Assembly (NCBI GenBank): GCA_034101475.1 | Contig: JAXEJQ010000157.1 | Span: 1-64,000 of the forward strand | Direction: 5' to 3' | DNA length: 64,000 nucleotides | Source: Limivivens sp034101475 | Lineage (GTDB): Bacteria > Bacillota > Clostridia > Lachnospirales > Lachnospiraceae | In this document: in pieces, positions 43,239 through 52,511 of the stretch | Layout of the letters: every line of letters begins with the position of its first letter | Numbering within the stretch: position 1 is the stretch's first letter | Made by a program: the position numbers and the translations under genes | The notes under the pieces: generated by a model | Told to the model about the DNA's origin: nothing | Database searches by the model: none | The model's input: only the letters and a program-made list of their open reading frames with translations

Positions 43239-44135
43239 TCACTCGTTCAGCCGCCGCAGGAAGCGGGAAGTTACCAGAGAGAATGTCATGATAATCACGA
43301 ACATGGTCACACTGATACTGGAACCAAAGCCGATGGACGTTTCTCCGAAATAGCTTCCGCCGAATGCGTACCGGTAAAATACCATATTGACAAAATCCAG
43401 CTTGTTATTTACCCCTCCCTGGGGACCAACCAGAATATACGGAAGATCAAACATCGTCAGCGCATAGATCACACTGGTGGTAATATTGGTAGTCAGGGAC
43501 GATTTCATCATCGGGAGAACCACATAGAAAAACTTTTTGCACTCTCCCGCGCCGTCGATAACCGATGCCTCGATGATATCGCTGGGAATCTCCTGCATAT
43601 TGGCATAAAAGATCATCATCCCCGCACCGATGCACTGCCAGATAATGGCACAGACAAAGATCTTGAAAACCATGTTCGGATCCCCCAGCCAGGCCTTTTT
43701 GGCACTCTGTCCGCCGATGGCTCCCAGAATCTCATTAAACAGGCCAATGTTCGGATCCAGCAGAATAATGGCAAAAAATCCGACGATGGTGGTACTGATG
43801 ACGTAGGGCAGAAACAGCATCAGACGGATATATTTGTGCCCCCGCACCTTTATGTAAATCACATAGGCCAGGAAAATCTGCAGCGGCGTAATAATCAGCA
43901 TCACGCAGAGCAGATATTTCATGTTGTTTTTCAGCGCATTAAAAAAAATCCGGGACATTCTCACATCGGTAAAAAGCTTTTTAAAATTTCCGAGACCAAT
44001 AAATTCCATGGGACCGATGCCGCTCCAGTTAAAAAAACTGTAATAAACCGCGCAGCCAATCGGAATGATCATAAAAATCGTGTAGATGATAAAGCCCGGC
44101 GCAATAAACCCGATATAGGCTCTTCGTTTTTTCAA
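43239..44135 (-). CDS. Sugar ABC transporter permease (MalF/UgpA-like), module 1
   Basis: This permease of about 298 residues has six helices and an EAA loop (ASVIDGAGECKKFFYVVLPMMK). The longest frame begins with GTG at 44174, inside the upstream hairpin. GGGAGG lies 8 nt before the TTG at 44135, which is the likelier start (LKKRRAYIGF). The homologous permease of module 2 also starts with TTG. It is paired with the MalG-like permease and the solute-binding protein. Confidence 0.9.
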   Translation of the reverse strand: MKKRRAYIGFIAPGFIIYTIFMIIPIGCAVYYSFFNWSGIGPMEFIGLGNFKKLFTDVRMSRIFFNALKNNMKYLLCVMLIITPLQIFLAYVIYIKVRGHKYIRLMLFLPYVISTTIVGFFAIILLDPNIGLFNEILGAIGGQSAKKAWLGDPNMVFKIFVCAIIWQCIGAGMMIFYANMQEIPSDIIEASVIDGAGECKKFFYVVLPMMKSSLTTNITTSVIYALTMFDLPYILVGPQGGVNNKLDFVNMVFYRYAFGGSYFGETSIGFGSSISVTMFVIIMTFSLVTSRFLRRLNE

Positions 44136-44165
44136 AATGACCGCCTCCCTGCATTCATAAATAAA

Positions 44166-44187
44166 GCGCCGCACATCTGTGCGGCGC
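44166..44187 (-). terminator. Intercistronic hairpin between solute-binding protein and permease, module 1
   Basis: GCGCCGCAC / GTGCGGCGC form a perfect 9-bp stem with a 4-nt loop. In the minus direction it is followed by TTTATTTATG. It probably acts as a partial terminator or mRNA stabiliser, allowing more binding protein than permease. Confidence 0.7.
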
Positions 44188-44200
44188 CCCTTCTTTTTTT

Positions 44201-45454
44201 CTAACGAGTCAATGCCTCCAGTTCATCCACGAAGTCCTGAACACTGATGCCGCCTGTAAAGATCTTGCACTGATCCTCTTCCCATACATTTCTCGGGCTC
44301 TCGCCTTCGCCTTCCAGATAACCCAGAATGCTGTAATAGCTTTCTGTCTGTACATCGAAGTCTGCAATCTCATTGATTACGGTGTTTTCCGAAACGATTT
44401 CCTTGGTGCAGGGAATCGCATCCAGCGTACTGATCCAGCGTGTCTGTCCATCCAGGCTTGCAAAATAATTTGCAAATGCCAGAGCTGCTGCTTCGTTTTC
44501 CGTATTTTCGCTTACGGAGAATCCACAGGAGCTGGTGCCTACAAAGGGTCTTGTTCCGTCTTCGCAGGGTACCTGGAACGCGCCAAGCTGCAGATCCGGA
44601 TTATTCTCCTGGATGGTCTGAACATTCCAGGTTCCTTCAATACACATGGCCGCTTCGCCCTTTGAGAATGCCAGGAGCGCTCCGGATTCATCAACTCCGG
44701 TATAACCTACGCCGTAATAGCCTTTCTCCGCCCATTCCAGCATCTTATTATAGACTTCCACCACACGTTCATCATTAACATCTACTTCACCTTTTTCCAG
44801 GTATTCATCCAGCCAGTCCAGATGCATTGCTGCCAGAAGCGGTTCAAAGTGGAACAGTGCTGCCCAGGGATCGGAGCCGCTGAAGGCAATGGGCACATAT
44901 CCTGCATCCAGGATGGTCTGAAGACTTGCTTCGAATTCCGAAAAGCTTGTGGGAACAGACAGTCCCAGTTCTTCAAAAATTGCCTTGTTGTAGAAGCAGG
45001 CGCGCCCGCCGACTTCTGCAGTAGGTGTTGCATAAATCTTGTCGCCTACCGTGCAGATTCCCATGGCACTGGTCCCGTCATACATGGAAAAATCAACTTT
45101 TCCGGTGAGATCCATCAGAAGACCCTGCTCTGCGTAAACCTGCATATTGGTGGTTGCCGTTCCGTTGGTCCAGAACAGATCCGGCGCCTCGCCTGCCTGC
45201 ATGGCCGTCTGAAGCAGGTTATAATACTGGTCGGATGTCTTAATCTGATACTCAATCTCCACATCCGGATATTTCTCCTGGAATCCCTCAATCACCGCTT
45301 TCAGCGGTGCCTCAAACTGTGCCGTGTGCTCCCAGATAACCAGTTTTCCGCCGACTTCACTTTCTTCCGCAAACGCAGAAAAGCCGCTTCCCAGAACTCC
45401 CAGAGCCATACATCCTGCCGTCAGAACTGCCAGATATTTCTTTGTGTTTCTCAT
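44201..45454 (-). CDS. ABC sugar-binding protein (family 1), module 1
   Basis: A 417-residue extracellular solute-binding protein. Residues 1-29 form a signal peptide (charged RNTKK, hydrophobic core, AFAEE cleavage region). The cysteine at 15 lacks a lipobox, so lipid anchoring is not supported. The mature part has the typical KLVIWEHTAQFE opening, an APDLFWTNG segment and a MCIEGTWNVQ motif near the ligand site. It delivers oligosaccharides to the two permeases. The promoter with 21-bp direct repeats lies upstream (45505-45567). Ligand unknown; the operon suggests a rhamnose- or mannose-containing glycan. Confidence 0.93.
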   Translation of the reverse strand: MRNTKKYLAVLTAGCMALGVLGSGFSAFAEESEVGGKLVIWEHTAQFEAPLKAVIEGFQEKYPDVEIEYQIKTSDQYYNLLQTAMQAGEAPDLFWTNGTATTNMQVYAEQGLLMDLTGKVDFSMYDGTSAMGICTVGDKIYATPTAEVGGRACFYNKAIFEELGLSVPTSFSEFEASLQTILDAGYVPIAFSGSDPWAALFHFEPLLAAMHLDWLDEYLEKGEVDVNDERVVEVYNKMLEWAEKGYYGVGYTGVDESGALLAFSKGEAAMCIEGTWNVQTIQENNPDLQLGAFQVPCEDGTRPFVGTSSCGFSVSENTENEAAALAFANYFASLDGQTRWISTLDAIPCTKEIVSENTVINEIADFDVQTESYYSILGYLEGEGESPRNVWEEDQCKIFTGGISVQDFVDELEALTR

Positions 45455-45504
45455 AGAACATCCCTCCCATAGTGTTTTTATGATGTTGTTTCTTGCATAG
45501 CTTT

Positions 45505-45567
45505 ATTTTAACACCTTCGTCTTCCGGGAACGATGAAGAATCTTTCGGCATTTATTCAGAATCTTTC
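45505..45567 (-). promoter_or_regulatory. Promoter and response-regulator site of the module 1 transport operon
   Basis: On the minus strand GAAAGATTCT occurs twice (45567-45558 and 45546-45537), exactly 21 bp apart. An extended -10, TGTTAAAAT (45513-45505), follows, with no good -35 box. Direct repeats two helical turns apart beside the -35 region are typical of AraC-type activators. Confidence 0.65.
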
Positions 45568-45605
45568 TGTTTTTCCAAATATTCCTTCACGATCTTATGA
45601 TTTTT

Positions 45606-47090
45606 TCACAATTTTAAGTTTTTCCGGTAAGTTCCTACTGTCTGACCGGTTGTCTTCTTAAACAGCCGGATGAAATAATTCGTATTGGAAATCCCCACCG
45701 CCCCGGAAACCTGCTCGGTGGACAGCTTCGGATCCCGCAGAAGCTCCTTCGCTTTCTGAATCCGCAGGCCGTTCACATAGGATACGAAGCTCACCCCTTT
45801 CTTTTTCTTGAAATACTGGCAAAAATACGCCATACTCATATGGAAAGCATCCGAAATCCGCTCCAGACTCAGTTCCTCCTGATAATGTGCCTGAATATAC
45901 TCCTCAATCCGATACAGCTGTTCATCCGATCCGGGCAGCTTTTCTTTTGCTTCCTCCAGAAGCTCCAGAAGCCACTCTTCCAGCCGGGCTGCGGAATCAA
46001 AAGCGTCAATACTGGTATAATCCCGTTCCGGACCGGTTCTTCGCTCTTCCTCCCGGTATCCTGCCAGGTATTCCTCCATGGCATAAAAATACTTCACAAC
46101 CTCCGCCTTCACCTGGGCCACATCGGTCAGATTTTTCCCTGCCTCAAAGAAAAAATTCCGGATCTGCTTTTCGCAGTCCCCAAACCATTTTTCCGAAAAA
46201 GCGCCTTCTGTTTCCACCCGGAGTTTCGGGCAGATCCCCGAAGGGCTCCGGAGCATTCCCTCCGAAAAAAGCCGGGAAGTCTCATAATAAAAGGCGAAGG
46301 CGGACATCTGCTTCATTCTGGCAAAGGCAGTCGTTACCTGATTCAGGCTTTCAAAAAAGTCCGACAGGAACAGATAGGTGTTCTTGTTAAAATAATTGGA
46401 AATATTTCTGGAAAGCCGTTCAAAAAACTTCCGCAGTTTTTCCTGAAATTCCTCTCTGGTGACTCCGGTCTCCATCTGAAAAACCAGAAAAACTTCTTTG
46501 TCATGGCGCAGAAAGCATTCCCCCAGGCTGCCTACATTCAGAAGCCGCTGGATAATTTCCGCCAGGATATTCATGTCCAGCTGTTCCGGACCGCTGTTCC
46601 GGGCGTCCTTCTCGCCCCGAAGCACCAGATACCCAAGCCTGTAAGCGCTGATCTCCAGCCCCGGAACCTGCCTGGGCACACTGCGTTCCTCCCGGCTTCC
46701 GGCCTTTCTGGCAAACCGTGCTTCCCGGCACAATCCTGCCACCAGCTTCGGAAGCTCGTCTCCGGTGAGCTCATGCTTCAGAAGATATTTATCCACCCCC
46801 AGCTCCATGGCCTCTCTCGCATAGGAAAAGTCCTCATAGCAGCTCAGGACAATGGTCCGCATCTGCATATGGTCATGCTTTACCTCCCGGATCAGCTCCA
46901 GGCCGGACATTCCATTCAGCTTGATATCTGTAATCAGCACATCTGCCGTATGGCTCTGAAAATATTCCAGGGCAGCCTCACCTGTCTCAAATGCCTCCAC
47001 AACCCGAATCGCTCCCTGGTATCCTTCCAGACAGAGCTTGGTCCCCAGGCGCACAAGCATTTCATCTTCCACGATCACCGCATTGATCAT
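45606..47090 (-). CDS. Response regulator with AraC-type DNA-binding domain (YesN-like), module 1
   Basis: A 494-residue regulator. The receiver domain (1-125) has Asp55 in ITDIKLNGMSG and a KYLLKHEL lysine site. A long unnamed middle part follows. Two C-terminal helix-turn-helix motifs are LSLERISDAFHMSMAYFCQYF and VSGAVGISNTNYFIRLFKKTTG. The longer frame upstream is rejected because GGAGGAGAGG precedes the ATG at 47090. It overlaps the end of the kinase gene by 29 bp, so the pair is co-translated. It should activate the solute-binding-protein promoter just downstream. Confidence 0.92.
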   Translation of the reverse strand: MINAVIVEDEMLVRLGTKLCLEGYQGAIRVVEAFETGEAALEYFQSHTADVLITDIKLNGMSGLELIREVKHDHMQMRTIVLSCYEDFSYAREAMELGVDKYLLKHELTGDELPKLVAGLCREARFARKAGSREERSVPRQVPGLEISAYRLGYLVLRGEKDARNSGPEQLDMNILAEIIQRLLNVGSLGECFLRHDKEVFLVFQMETGVTREEFQEKLRKFFERLSRNISNYFNKNTYLFLSDFFESLNQVTTAFARMKQMSAFAFYYETSRLFSEGMLRSPSGICPKLRVETEGAFSEKWFGDCEKQIRNFFFEAGKNLTDVAQVKAEVVKYFYAMEEYLAGYREEERRTGPERDYTSIDAFDSAARLEEWLLELLEEAKEKLPGSDEQLYRIEEYIQAHYQEELSLERISDAFHMSMAYFCQYFKKKKGVSFVSYVNGLRIQKAKELLRDPKLSTEQVSGAVGISNTNYFIRLFKKTTGQTVGTYRKNLKL

Positions 47091-48852
47091 GCAACCTCTC
47101 CTCCTGCTTTTTGCTCCGGCCAAGGGGCAGCCGGATGAACACCCGCGTTCCCATTCCCGGCGCACTTTCGATCCGGATTCCATACTCCTCCCCGTAATTC
47201 AGCCGAAGCCGCTCACTGACATTCGGAATTCCCACATGGTCCTCCCTTTTATCCGCATCCTGGCTGAATTTCACTTTTTCCACCTCAAAGCCTCTTCCAT
47301 TATCCTCCACCAGAAGAACCAGAGCATCCTCCTGTTTCTCTGCACTGATCCGGATCACACCCATGTCCTCTGTTTCCGGGAAAGCATGCTGGATACAGTT
47401 TTCCACAAAGGGATGGAGAACCAGCTTATTGACTTTATAATCCAGCAGCTCCTCCGGAATCCGGTATTCCACCTCGAAATTCAGAAACCGCATTTTCTGA
47501 ATATACACATAGCAGTCCAGCAGCTCCAGCTCCTCCCGGAGGCTGATTTCCTCATTGGTCTGGTAGGTAACGCTGCGCATCATCTTCACCAGAGATTCAA
47601 TCATTCTGCAGATATTATCCTGGCGGTTTGCAGCAGCCATCCATTTGATGGTATTTAAGGTATTGTATACAAAATGCGGGCTGATCTGCATGGATAAAAC
47701 CTTGATCCGCTCCGAATTTTTCGCTTTTTCTTCCTCCCGGATCTCCGCCATCAGGTTTTCGATCTGGTCCACCATCTCATTATAGCGGCGGATTACATGA
47801 CTGATTTCATCATCCCTGCCGGCGTCTTTCTCTTCCTCAATATGGCCGAATTCCCCGGCAGATACTTTTTTCATTCCCCGGTCCAGACGTCCGATGGGCC
47901 TGAATACACCCTTTGACAGAATATAGTAGGCCAGAAGCATGAATCCCACATACAGCAATCCTATGACTCCTGCCAGTCTCCAGATTGCATGCAGTTTGCC
48001 ATAGGCTTCCTTCTCACTGGTCACCGTCACCAGCGTCCAGCCGCTGGTGGAGGATTTTTCACATACGATAATACTTTTTTCCCCTGTCTCCAGGTCCTTC
48101 CAGACAAAATTTCCGGTTCCGGTATCCAGCACCTGTCCAAAAGCCGGTGTGTCCAACACCGATGCAGTCACGCCCTCCTGATCACTGTATACCACCCGCC
48201 GATTCTCGTCGATCAGGTAAAACTCCGTACCAGGATCCTGAAACAGCGGATTGCTGAAGCAATCCTGAAACAGATCAGAGGATACAAAAAACAGCAGAAT
48301 CCCAATGGACTGCGTAGGGGAATTCACAGCCCTGGCCATCACGAACTGATACGGCTTCTGTCCATAAGCACAGGAAAACTGCTCCGTAGGAAGCCAGACG
48401 ACCCGTCCCTTTCGCTCCAGAATCCGTGACCGCCATTCCTCCAGATACCGGTCCAGCTCCAGGTACTGGTAGCCCGCCTGATAGGCGGTTCCTCCCACCT
48501 CCATATAGACCCCTGCAATGTATTTTTCCGAATTAACAATACCATTCAGAAAGGTACTGATGTATTCCGATTCGGTCCCGTAAACATCCTCGTTGAGATA
48601 GGAACGGATGGCCGAATTGTAATAAATATTCATAGAGGTGTTCTGATATCCGGATAAATAGTGATTGATGCTCTTGTTGATCTCATGGAGTACATTCTGT
48701 TTCTCAGAAATCGTGCTTTCCAGAATATAGTCCGAGTAGCTGTGAATAAAAATGCCGATAAAAAGAATACTGGGCAGCGCAACACAGCCAAAGAAACACA
48801 GCAGAATTCTGCTTTTAATACTCTGAAACAATTTTTTTGTTAATTTTTTCAT
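47062..48852 (-). CDS. Sensor histidine kinase (YesM-like), module 1
   Basis: This 596-residue membrane kinase has one helix near residues 15-37, an extracellular sensor region (~40-290) and a second helix near 295-315. A HAMP linker, a His_kinase domain with His393 in QISPHFVYNTLN, and an ATPase domain with ENCIQHAF and EDNGRGF boxes complete it. It phosphorylates the overlapping response regulator. The extracellular sensor may detect sugar directly or via the binding protein. It has its own promoter (48876-48903). Confidence 0.93.
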   Translation of the reverse strand: MKKLTKKLFQSIKSRILLCFFGCVALPSILFIGIFIHSYSDYILESTISEKQNVLHEINKSINHYLSGYQNTSMNIYYNSAIRSYLNEDVYGTESEYISTFLNGIVNSEKYIAGVYMEVGGTAYQAGYQYLELDRYLEEWRSRILERKGRVVWLPTEQFSCAYGQKPYQFVMARAVNSPTQSIGILLFFVSSDLFQDCFSNPLFQDPGTEFYLIDENRRVVYSDQEGVTASVLDTPAFGQVLDTGTGNFVWKDLETGEKSIIVCEKSSTSGWTLVTVTSEKEAYGKLHAIWRLAGVIGLLYVGFMLLAYYILSKGVFRPIGRLDRGMKKVSAGEFGHIEEEKDAGRDDEISHVIRRYNEMVDQIENLMAEIREEEKAKNSERIKVLSMQISPHFVYNTLNTIKWMAAANRQDNICRMIESLVKMMRSVTYQTNEEISLREELELLDCYVYIQKMRFLNFEVEYRIPEELLDYKVNKLVLHPFVENCIQHAFPETEDMGVIRISAEKQEDALVLLVEDNGRGFEVEKVKFSQDADKREDHVGIPNVSERLRLNYGEEYGIRIESAPGMGTRVFIRLPLGRSKKQEERLHDQCGDRGR

Positions 48853-48875
48853 AAAATCAGCCCCAATATGGACCT

Positions 48876-48903
48876 ATTATAGCATATTTCACAAAGACTG
48901 CAA
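48876..48903 (-). promoter_or_regulatory. Promoter of the module 1 kinase-regulator pair
   Basis: On the minus strand TTGCAG (48903-48898) and TATAAT (48881-48876) are 16 bp apart. TGC directly before TATAAT makes an extended -10. Confidence 0.6.
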
Positions 48904-48951
48904 GAGTATTCCCCGGCTGCGTGCTCCGTGTTTCCCCGGATCACCGGTCAA

Positions 48952-50055
48952 TCACCAGTTTGGACTTCCATAAGTATGAACCGCCTGATACATGGCGAAG
49001 AGGTTCTCCACCGGCGTATTATCCTGAATCATATGGGTTGTGGCAAAGTGATAGCCGCCTCCCGGCATCATGATTTCCAGCGTATCCTTTACATTCTGTT
49101 CGATTTCCTCCGGTGTTCCGTAGGTCAGAGGGCCGGTGGTGGAAATACATCCATGGAAGGAAAGCCTTCCTCCGAAATGGTCTTTCAGATACCGGGGCGA
49201 CATGTTCACCGGCTCCGGCTGAAGGGTATCCACCGCATCAATGCCCATTTTAATAAACTCTTCATAAGCCCAGCTGGAGCTGCCGCAGGTATGCATCATA
49301 ATGGGCTTGTTGTAGGCCTTTGCAAGATCAATGTATTTCTGGTGAATCGGCTGGAGAACCTTCCGGTACATTTCCATGCTGATCATGGGACCCCGCTGGG
49401 TGCCCAGATCTTCCCCCATCCACACAAAATCAATCAGATCTCCGGCCTCCTCCAAGGCCATTTCCAGGACGCCGAGCTGCATGGCCACCACCCGGTTCAC
49501 GTAGGTCAGAGTCGCCTCATCCTCGCTGAACAGGTTCACCAGCGTATCCTCCATCCCCATAACGCGTCCTGTGGAATTAATGATATCCGCAATTCCCGGA
49601 TGTCCGATATAAACGGCCTTATCCGAAACCTTCTGCAACTTGCTCCGCAGATCCTTTACTGAAAACTGATCCGGATCCGGAACATAAAAATTCGCGATGG
49701 TCTCATCATCGGCGTCCTTCAGCGGAAAATCGCAGAAGTCCCAGTATCCCCCCTTTTCATTGGCCGCCCAGCGCATGTTATAGCCATAGATGGGGTGGGT
49801 CTTTCTCCCAGGCAGCACCGGGAAACGGTTCTCTCCGATAAACTCCGCTCCCGCAGCCCGATAGTCCACTCCGAGAATCTCAAAGAGACTCTCTTCATCC
49901 TGGCCGGAAATACCCAGAGCCTGGCAAAACCGTTCATGGATGGCCGGATTGGCTGAATAATCGATGGGTACCCGATCTGTCTTCTCAAAGGCAAAGGTAC
50001 GCATCACCCGCTCCTTGGAGCTCATGGTCTCCGGAGCTTTTTTTATTGTCCTCAT
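48952..50055 (-). CDS. UroD-fold protein with H-x-C motif (methyltransferase-like), module 2 end
   Basis: A 367-residue protein of the UroD/MtaA/CmuA superfamily. It has IMMHTCGSSS (~260-270), the H-x-C-G pair that binds zinc in corrinoid methyltransferases. The third ligand position, usually Cys, reads PGGGYHFATTH. It also has the family segments VPIDY near the start and GPMISMEMYRKVLQP. GGGAG lies 9 nt before the ATG at 50055, which is preferred to a start 14 codons upstream. It is the last gene of module 2, 57 bp after another UroD-fold gene. No corrinoid protein is nearby, so methyl transfer is only a possibility. Confidence 0.82.
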   Translation of the reverse strand: MRTIKKAPETMSSKERVMRTFAFEKTDRVPIDYSANPAIHERFCQALGISGQDEESLFEILGVDYRAAGAEFIGENRFPVLPGRKTHPIYGYNMRWAANEKGGYWDFCDFPLKDADDETIANFYVPDPDQFSVKDLRSKLQKVSDKAVYIGHPGIADIINSTGRVMGMEDTLVNLFSEDEATLTYVNRVVAMQLGVLEMALEEAGDLIDFVWMGEDLGTQRGPMISMEMYRKVLQPIHQKYIDLAKAYNKPIMMHTCGSSSWAYEEFIKMGIDAVDTLQPEPVNMSPRYLKDHFGGRLSFHGCISTTGPLTYGTPEEIEQNVKDTLEIMMPGGGYHFATTHMIQDNTPVENLFAMYQAVHTYGSPNW

Positions 50056-50112
50056 AAAACATTCTCCCTTCTTACAGATCCGCTCCTGTTTTTTCATAAA
50101 GAACTTCCGTAT

Positions 50113-51210
50113 TTACCGGCCGACATCGGATTTCTTTTCCCAGGCTGCGATGGACGCACCGCAGTGGACAAGGCCATGAAGAGGTCTTCCCGCTTCCCTC
50201 GCCCGGACTACTTCCGGTTCCGGCATACCGATAATGATCAAACCTTTATCAATGGTATTCCGATAAATTACTTCCATGTCGTTCCAGTCAGGCTGGGACA
50301 TGTTGATTCCCGAAATTCCTCTGATTTCACTGACCTTTTCAATATAATGATGACCTCTTCCGCAGAAATGGATACATCCCCCGAAGGCATCTATAATCCG
50401 CTGATCCCGGGGACGAACCAGCTCCGCATACATCTCTCCGGAAATATTCATGGCTGCGTCATTGCGGATTATGGTTCCGCCCCGATGAAGCAGCCCCCAT
50501 TCCACAGAGTGCTCCTGGTCAAAATCCGGGCAGAGCGCTTTCCATTTTCCGGAAAAATCCAGATACAGATCCGTAAAAAAGTCCAGAGCCTGTTCTACTT
50601 CTTCCTCTTCTTCATACATATCTGCATAAATATCGGATCCCCAGGTCATCTCCGCAAGAGGCAGCGGCCCCTGCAGGTCCGGATTGTAATAATTGACAAA
50701 ACGCCGGATATTGGGATAGGCCTCTGTCAGTTCCAGATAACGCTCTGCCATTTCAAAGACCTTTCCTGCCAGTCCCTTTGAATAGTCCCATTTTTTCTCC
50801 ATCACCCGGAACAGGTCTTCTTTTCCGCCCGGAAAAGGACGGGACCCCGGCAGCGTATCCGTTTCATAGGGCATATAGAAGCACTCTGCCCCCAGCATTG
50901 TGGGGATAATCCCTGTCCCGTAATTGGATCGAATGCTCAGCAGCTCTCCGCCTCCCGTCCGCAGGTTTTCGGAACAGGTGGCCAGCTGCTGCAGAATCAT
51001 CAACTCACTGGATTTCATGGCGTCATTGACCATAATATGCGGCCAGGAAAGCAATGGCTGTACCTGCTTCCGCCCCGGCACAAAAACCTCTTCCTCACAC
51101 TTTCCGTCTGCAAACCGGATCCATGCCTGTTCCAGACGGATTTCCTCCTCGGGATTAATCCGCCGCTCCAGATCCTCCAGATACGGTCGGATATCTATTT
51201 CCTGCTCCAT
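50113..51210 (-). CDS. UroD-fold protein, divergent, module 2
   Basis: This protein of about 365 residues is distantly related to the UroD superfamily. It has CIHFCGRGHHYIEKV (H-x-C-G) and a shortened C-terminus (GLIIIGMPEPEVVRA). It opens with an unusual acidic segment (EIDIRPYLEDLERRI). The start is uncertain between ATG at 51222, GTG at 51219 and ATG at 51210; AAGGA spacing favours 51210. It lies 50 bp after the Gfo/Idh/MocA gene. Together with its neighbour at 48952 it makes a pair of UroD-fold proteins that could act as a heterodimer or in sequence. Function unknown. Confidence 0.75.
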   Translation of the reverse strand: MEQEIDIRPYLEDLERRINPEEEIRLEQAWIRFADGKCEEEVFVPGRKQVQPLLSWPHIMVNDAMKSSELMILQQLATCSENLRTGGGELLSIRSNYGTGIIPTMLGAECFYMPYETDTLPGSRPFPGGKEDLFRVMEKKWDYSKGLAGKVFEMAERYLELTEAYPNIRRFVNYYNPDLQGPLPLAEMTWGSDIYADMYEEEEEVEQALDFFTDLYLDFSGKWKALCPDFDQEHSVEWGLLHRGGTIIRNDAAMNISGEMYAELVRPRDQRIIDAFGGCIHFCGRGHHYIEKVSEIRGISGINMSQPDWNDMEVIYRNTIDKGLIIIGMPEPEVVRAREAGRPLHGLVHCGASIAAWEKKSDVGR

Positions 51211-51259
51211 GCTTTTCACCATCCTTTTTCAGCGTTTCGAGCAGCACTGCCGCTTGTGC

Positions 51260-52441
51260 TTACCACTTTACACGCCATTTTTCTTTATACTCTGCTGTCA
51301 GTGCCTGCCCCGGGGACTGCTTTTCCCTGGCGCCATATACGGATTGTTCCTGTTTTTCCCGAAGCAGCCGATCAAAAGCCTCCCGGTCCACCGGAAGCTC
51401 CACCAGACTGTGAGTCCAGCTGGAATAATAGGCTCCGTTGGAGATCATCAGCTCCCGGATTCCTTCCTCGCCCGCCGCAATCAGCTTCTCCTTTTTCCGA
51501 ATGGCGTCCGCAAAGTTCTGCAGAATGATTCCGTGATCCGACTCATTTCGTTCTTCCTGATATTCCTCCAGTGTCACCTGGGGCAGTTCTCCGTAGTCCT
51601 CGGAATGAAAACAGTATTCCCGTTCCGGCACAGCGCTTTTCCACCATTTCAGCGTACCATTCTCAATCACAAGCTTTCCCAGCCCGCCGCTGATCTCCAG
51701 GCGGTTCGTTCCGGGATATTCCCCGGTACTGGCCAGAAAGGTCACCGTTGCGCCATTTTCCAGCTCTCCGTAAATCTCTGCGTTGTCTTCCACTTCGATC
51801 TGATGATATTTTCCCGCCTCGCACCGTGCCAGAAGAGAAACCGGCATTCCGCAGATCCATTGCAGCAGATCCAGGTTGTGGGGCGCCTGGTTCAGGAGGA
51901 CGCCTCCTCCTTCCCCTCCCCAGGTAGCCCGCCAGCTCCCGGAATCGTAATAGCTCTGGGTACGGTACCAGTTGGTAATGATCCATACCACCCGCTTCAG
52001 AGGACCAAGAGCACCGCTTTCCACCAGCTCCTTTGCCTTCCGGTACAGGTTATTGGTCCGCTGATTAAACATAATCGCGAATACTGTTCCTGCCTCTTCG
52101 GCAGCCCGGATCAGCCGTTCTCCTTCTGAAACAGAAACAGCAATGGGTTTTTCCGTCAATACGTGCTGCCCCGCCGCAAATGCCTTTATTCCGATTTCCG
52201 GATGGGCATAATGGGGTGTCGCAATAATCACCGCGTCTGTCACCCCGCTTTCAAACAGCTTTTCACAGGAATTCACAACCAGAACGTCCGGATAGACCTC
52301 CTTTGCCAGCTTTCTGCGCATCTCATCCGTATCGCAGATCGCTGTCAGACAGAGCCCCTGAATTTTCCCGCTTCCGATGCAGTGCGCATGAGCGCTGCCC
52401 ATATTTCCAAAGCCGATAACCCCGATCCGTACCTCTTTCAT
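51260..52441 (-). CDS. Gfo/Idh/MocA family oxidoreductase, module 2
   Basis: A 393-residue NAD(P)-dependent sugar dehydrogenase of the glucose-fructose oxidoreductase/inositol dehydrogenase family. It has an N-terminal Rossmann fold (IGVIGFGNMGSAH), the catalytic EKP motif in VLTEKPIAV (~95-100) and a C-terminal alpha/beta domain with GGGVLLNQAPHNLDLLQW, where the histidine is catalytic. It follows the epimerase-oxidoreductase fusion by 70 bp. Family members oxidise sugar hydroxyls, often C3. A partner role in oxidising and re-reducing an imported glycoside is inferred. Confidence 0.9.
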   Translation of the reverse strand: MKEVRIGVIGFGNMGSAHAHCIGSGKIQGLCLTAICDTDEMRRKLAKEVYPDVLVVNSCEKLFESGVTDAVIIATPHYAHPEIGIKAFAAGQHVLTEKPIAVSVSEGERLIRAAEEAGTVFAIMFNQRTNNLYRKAKELVESGALGPLKRVVWIITNWYRTQSYYDSGSWRATWGGEGGGVLLNQAPHNLDLLQWICGMPVSLLARCEAGKYHQIEVEDNAEIYGELENGATVTFLASTGEYPGTNRLEISGGLGKLVIENGTLKWWKSAVPEREYCFHSEDYGELPQVTLEEYQEERNESDHGIILQNFADAIRKKEKLIAAGEEGIRELMISNGAYYSSWTHSLVELPVDREAFDRLLREKQEQSVYGAREKQSPGQALTAEYKEKWRVKW

Positions 52442-52511
52442 AACAAACCCTTCCTTATCTCAAGCAGATTCGCTTTCCCTTTTGCTGTCATTCAGAACCC
52501 CCGCGCTTTTT

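Noticed and set aside
44201..45454. Lipoprotein signal for the module 1 binding protein
   Set aside because: The cysteine at residue 15 lacks the preceding lipobox pattern and sits too early in the hydrophobic core; a type I signal with AFA cleavage fits better.
42801..47138. Long plus-strand open frames opposite the permease and response-regulator genes of module 1
   Set aside because: Antisense shadows rich in His, Gln and Asn; the minus-strand genes have clear domains, starts and operon spacing.
48952..50055. Annotation as heme-pathway uroporphyrinogen decarboxylase (hemE)
   Set aside because: No heme genes nearby, four divergent paralogues, and sugar operon context; only the fold is supported.
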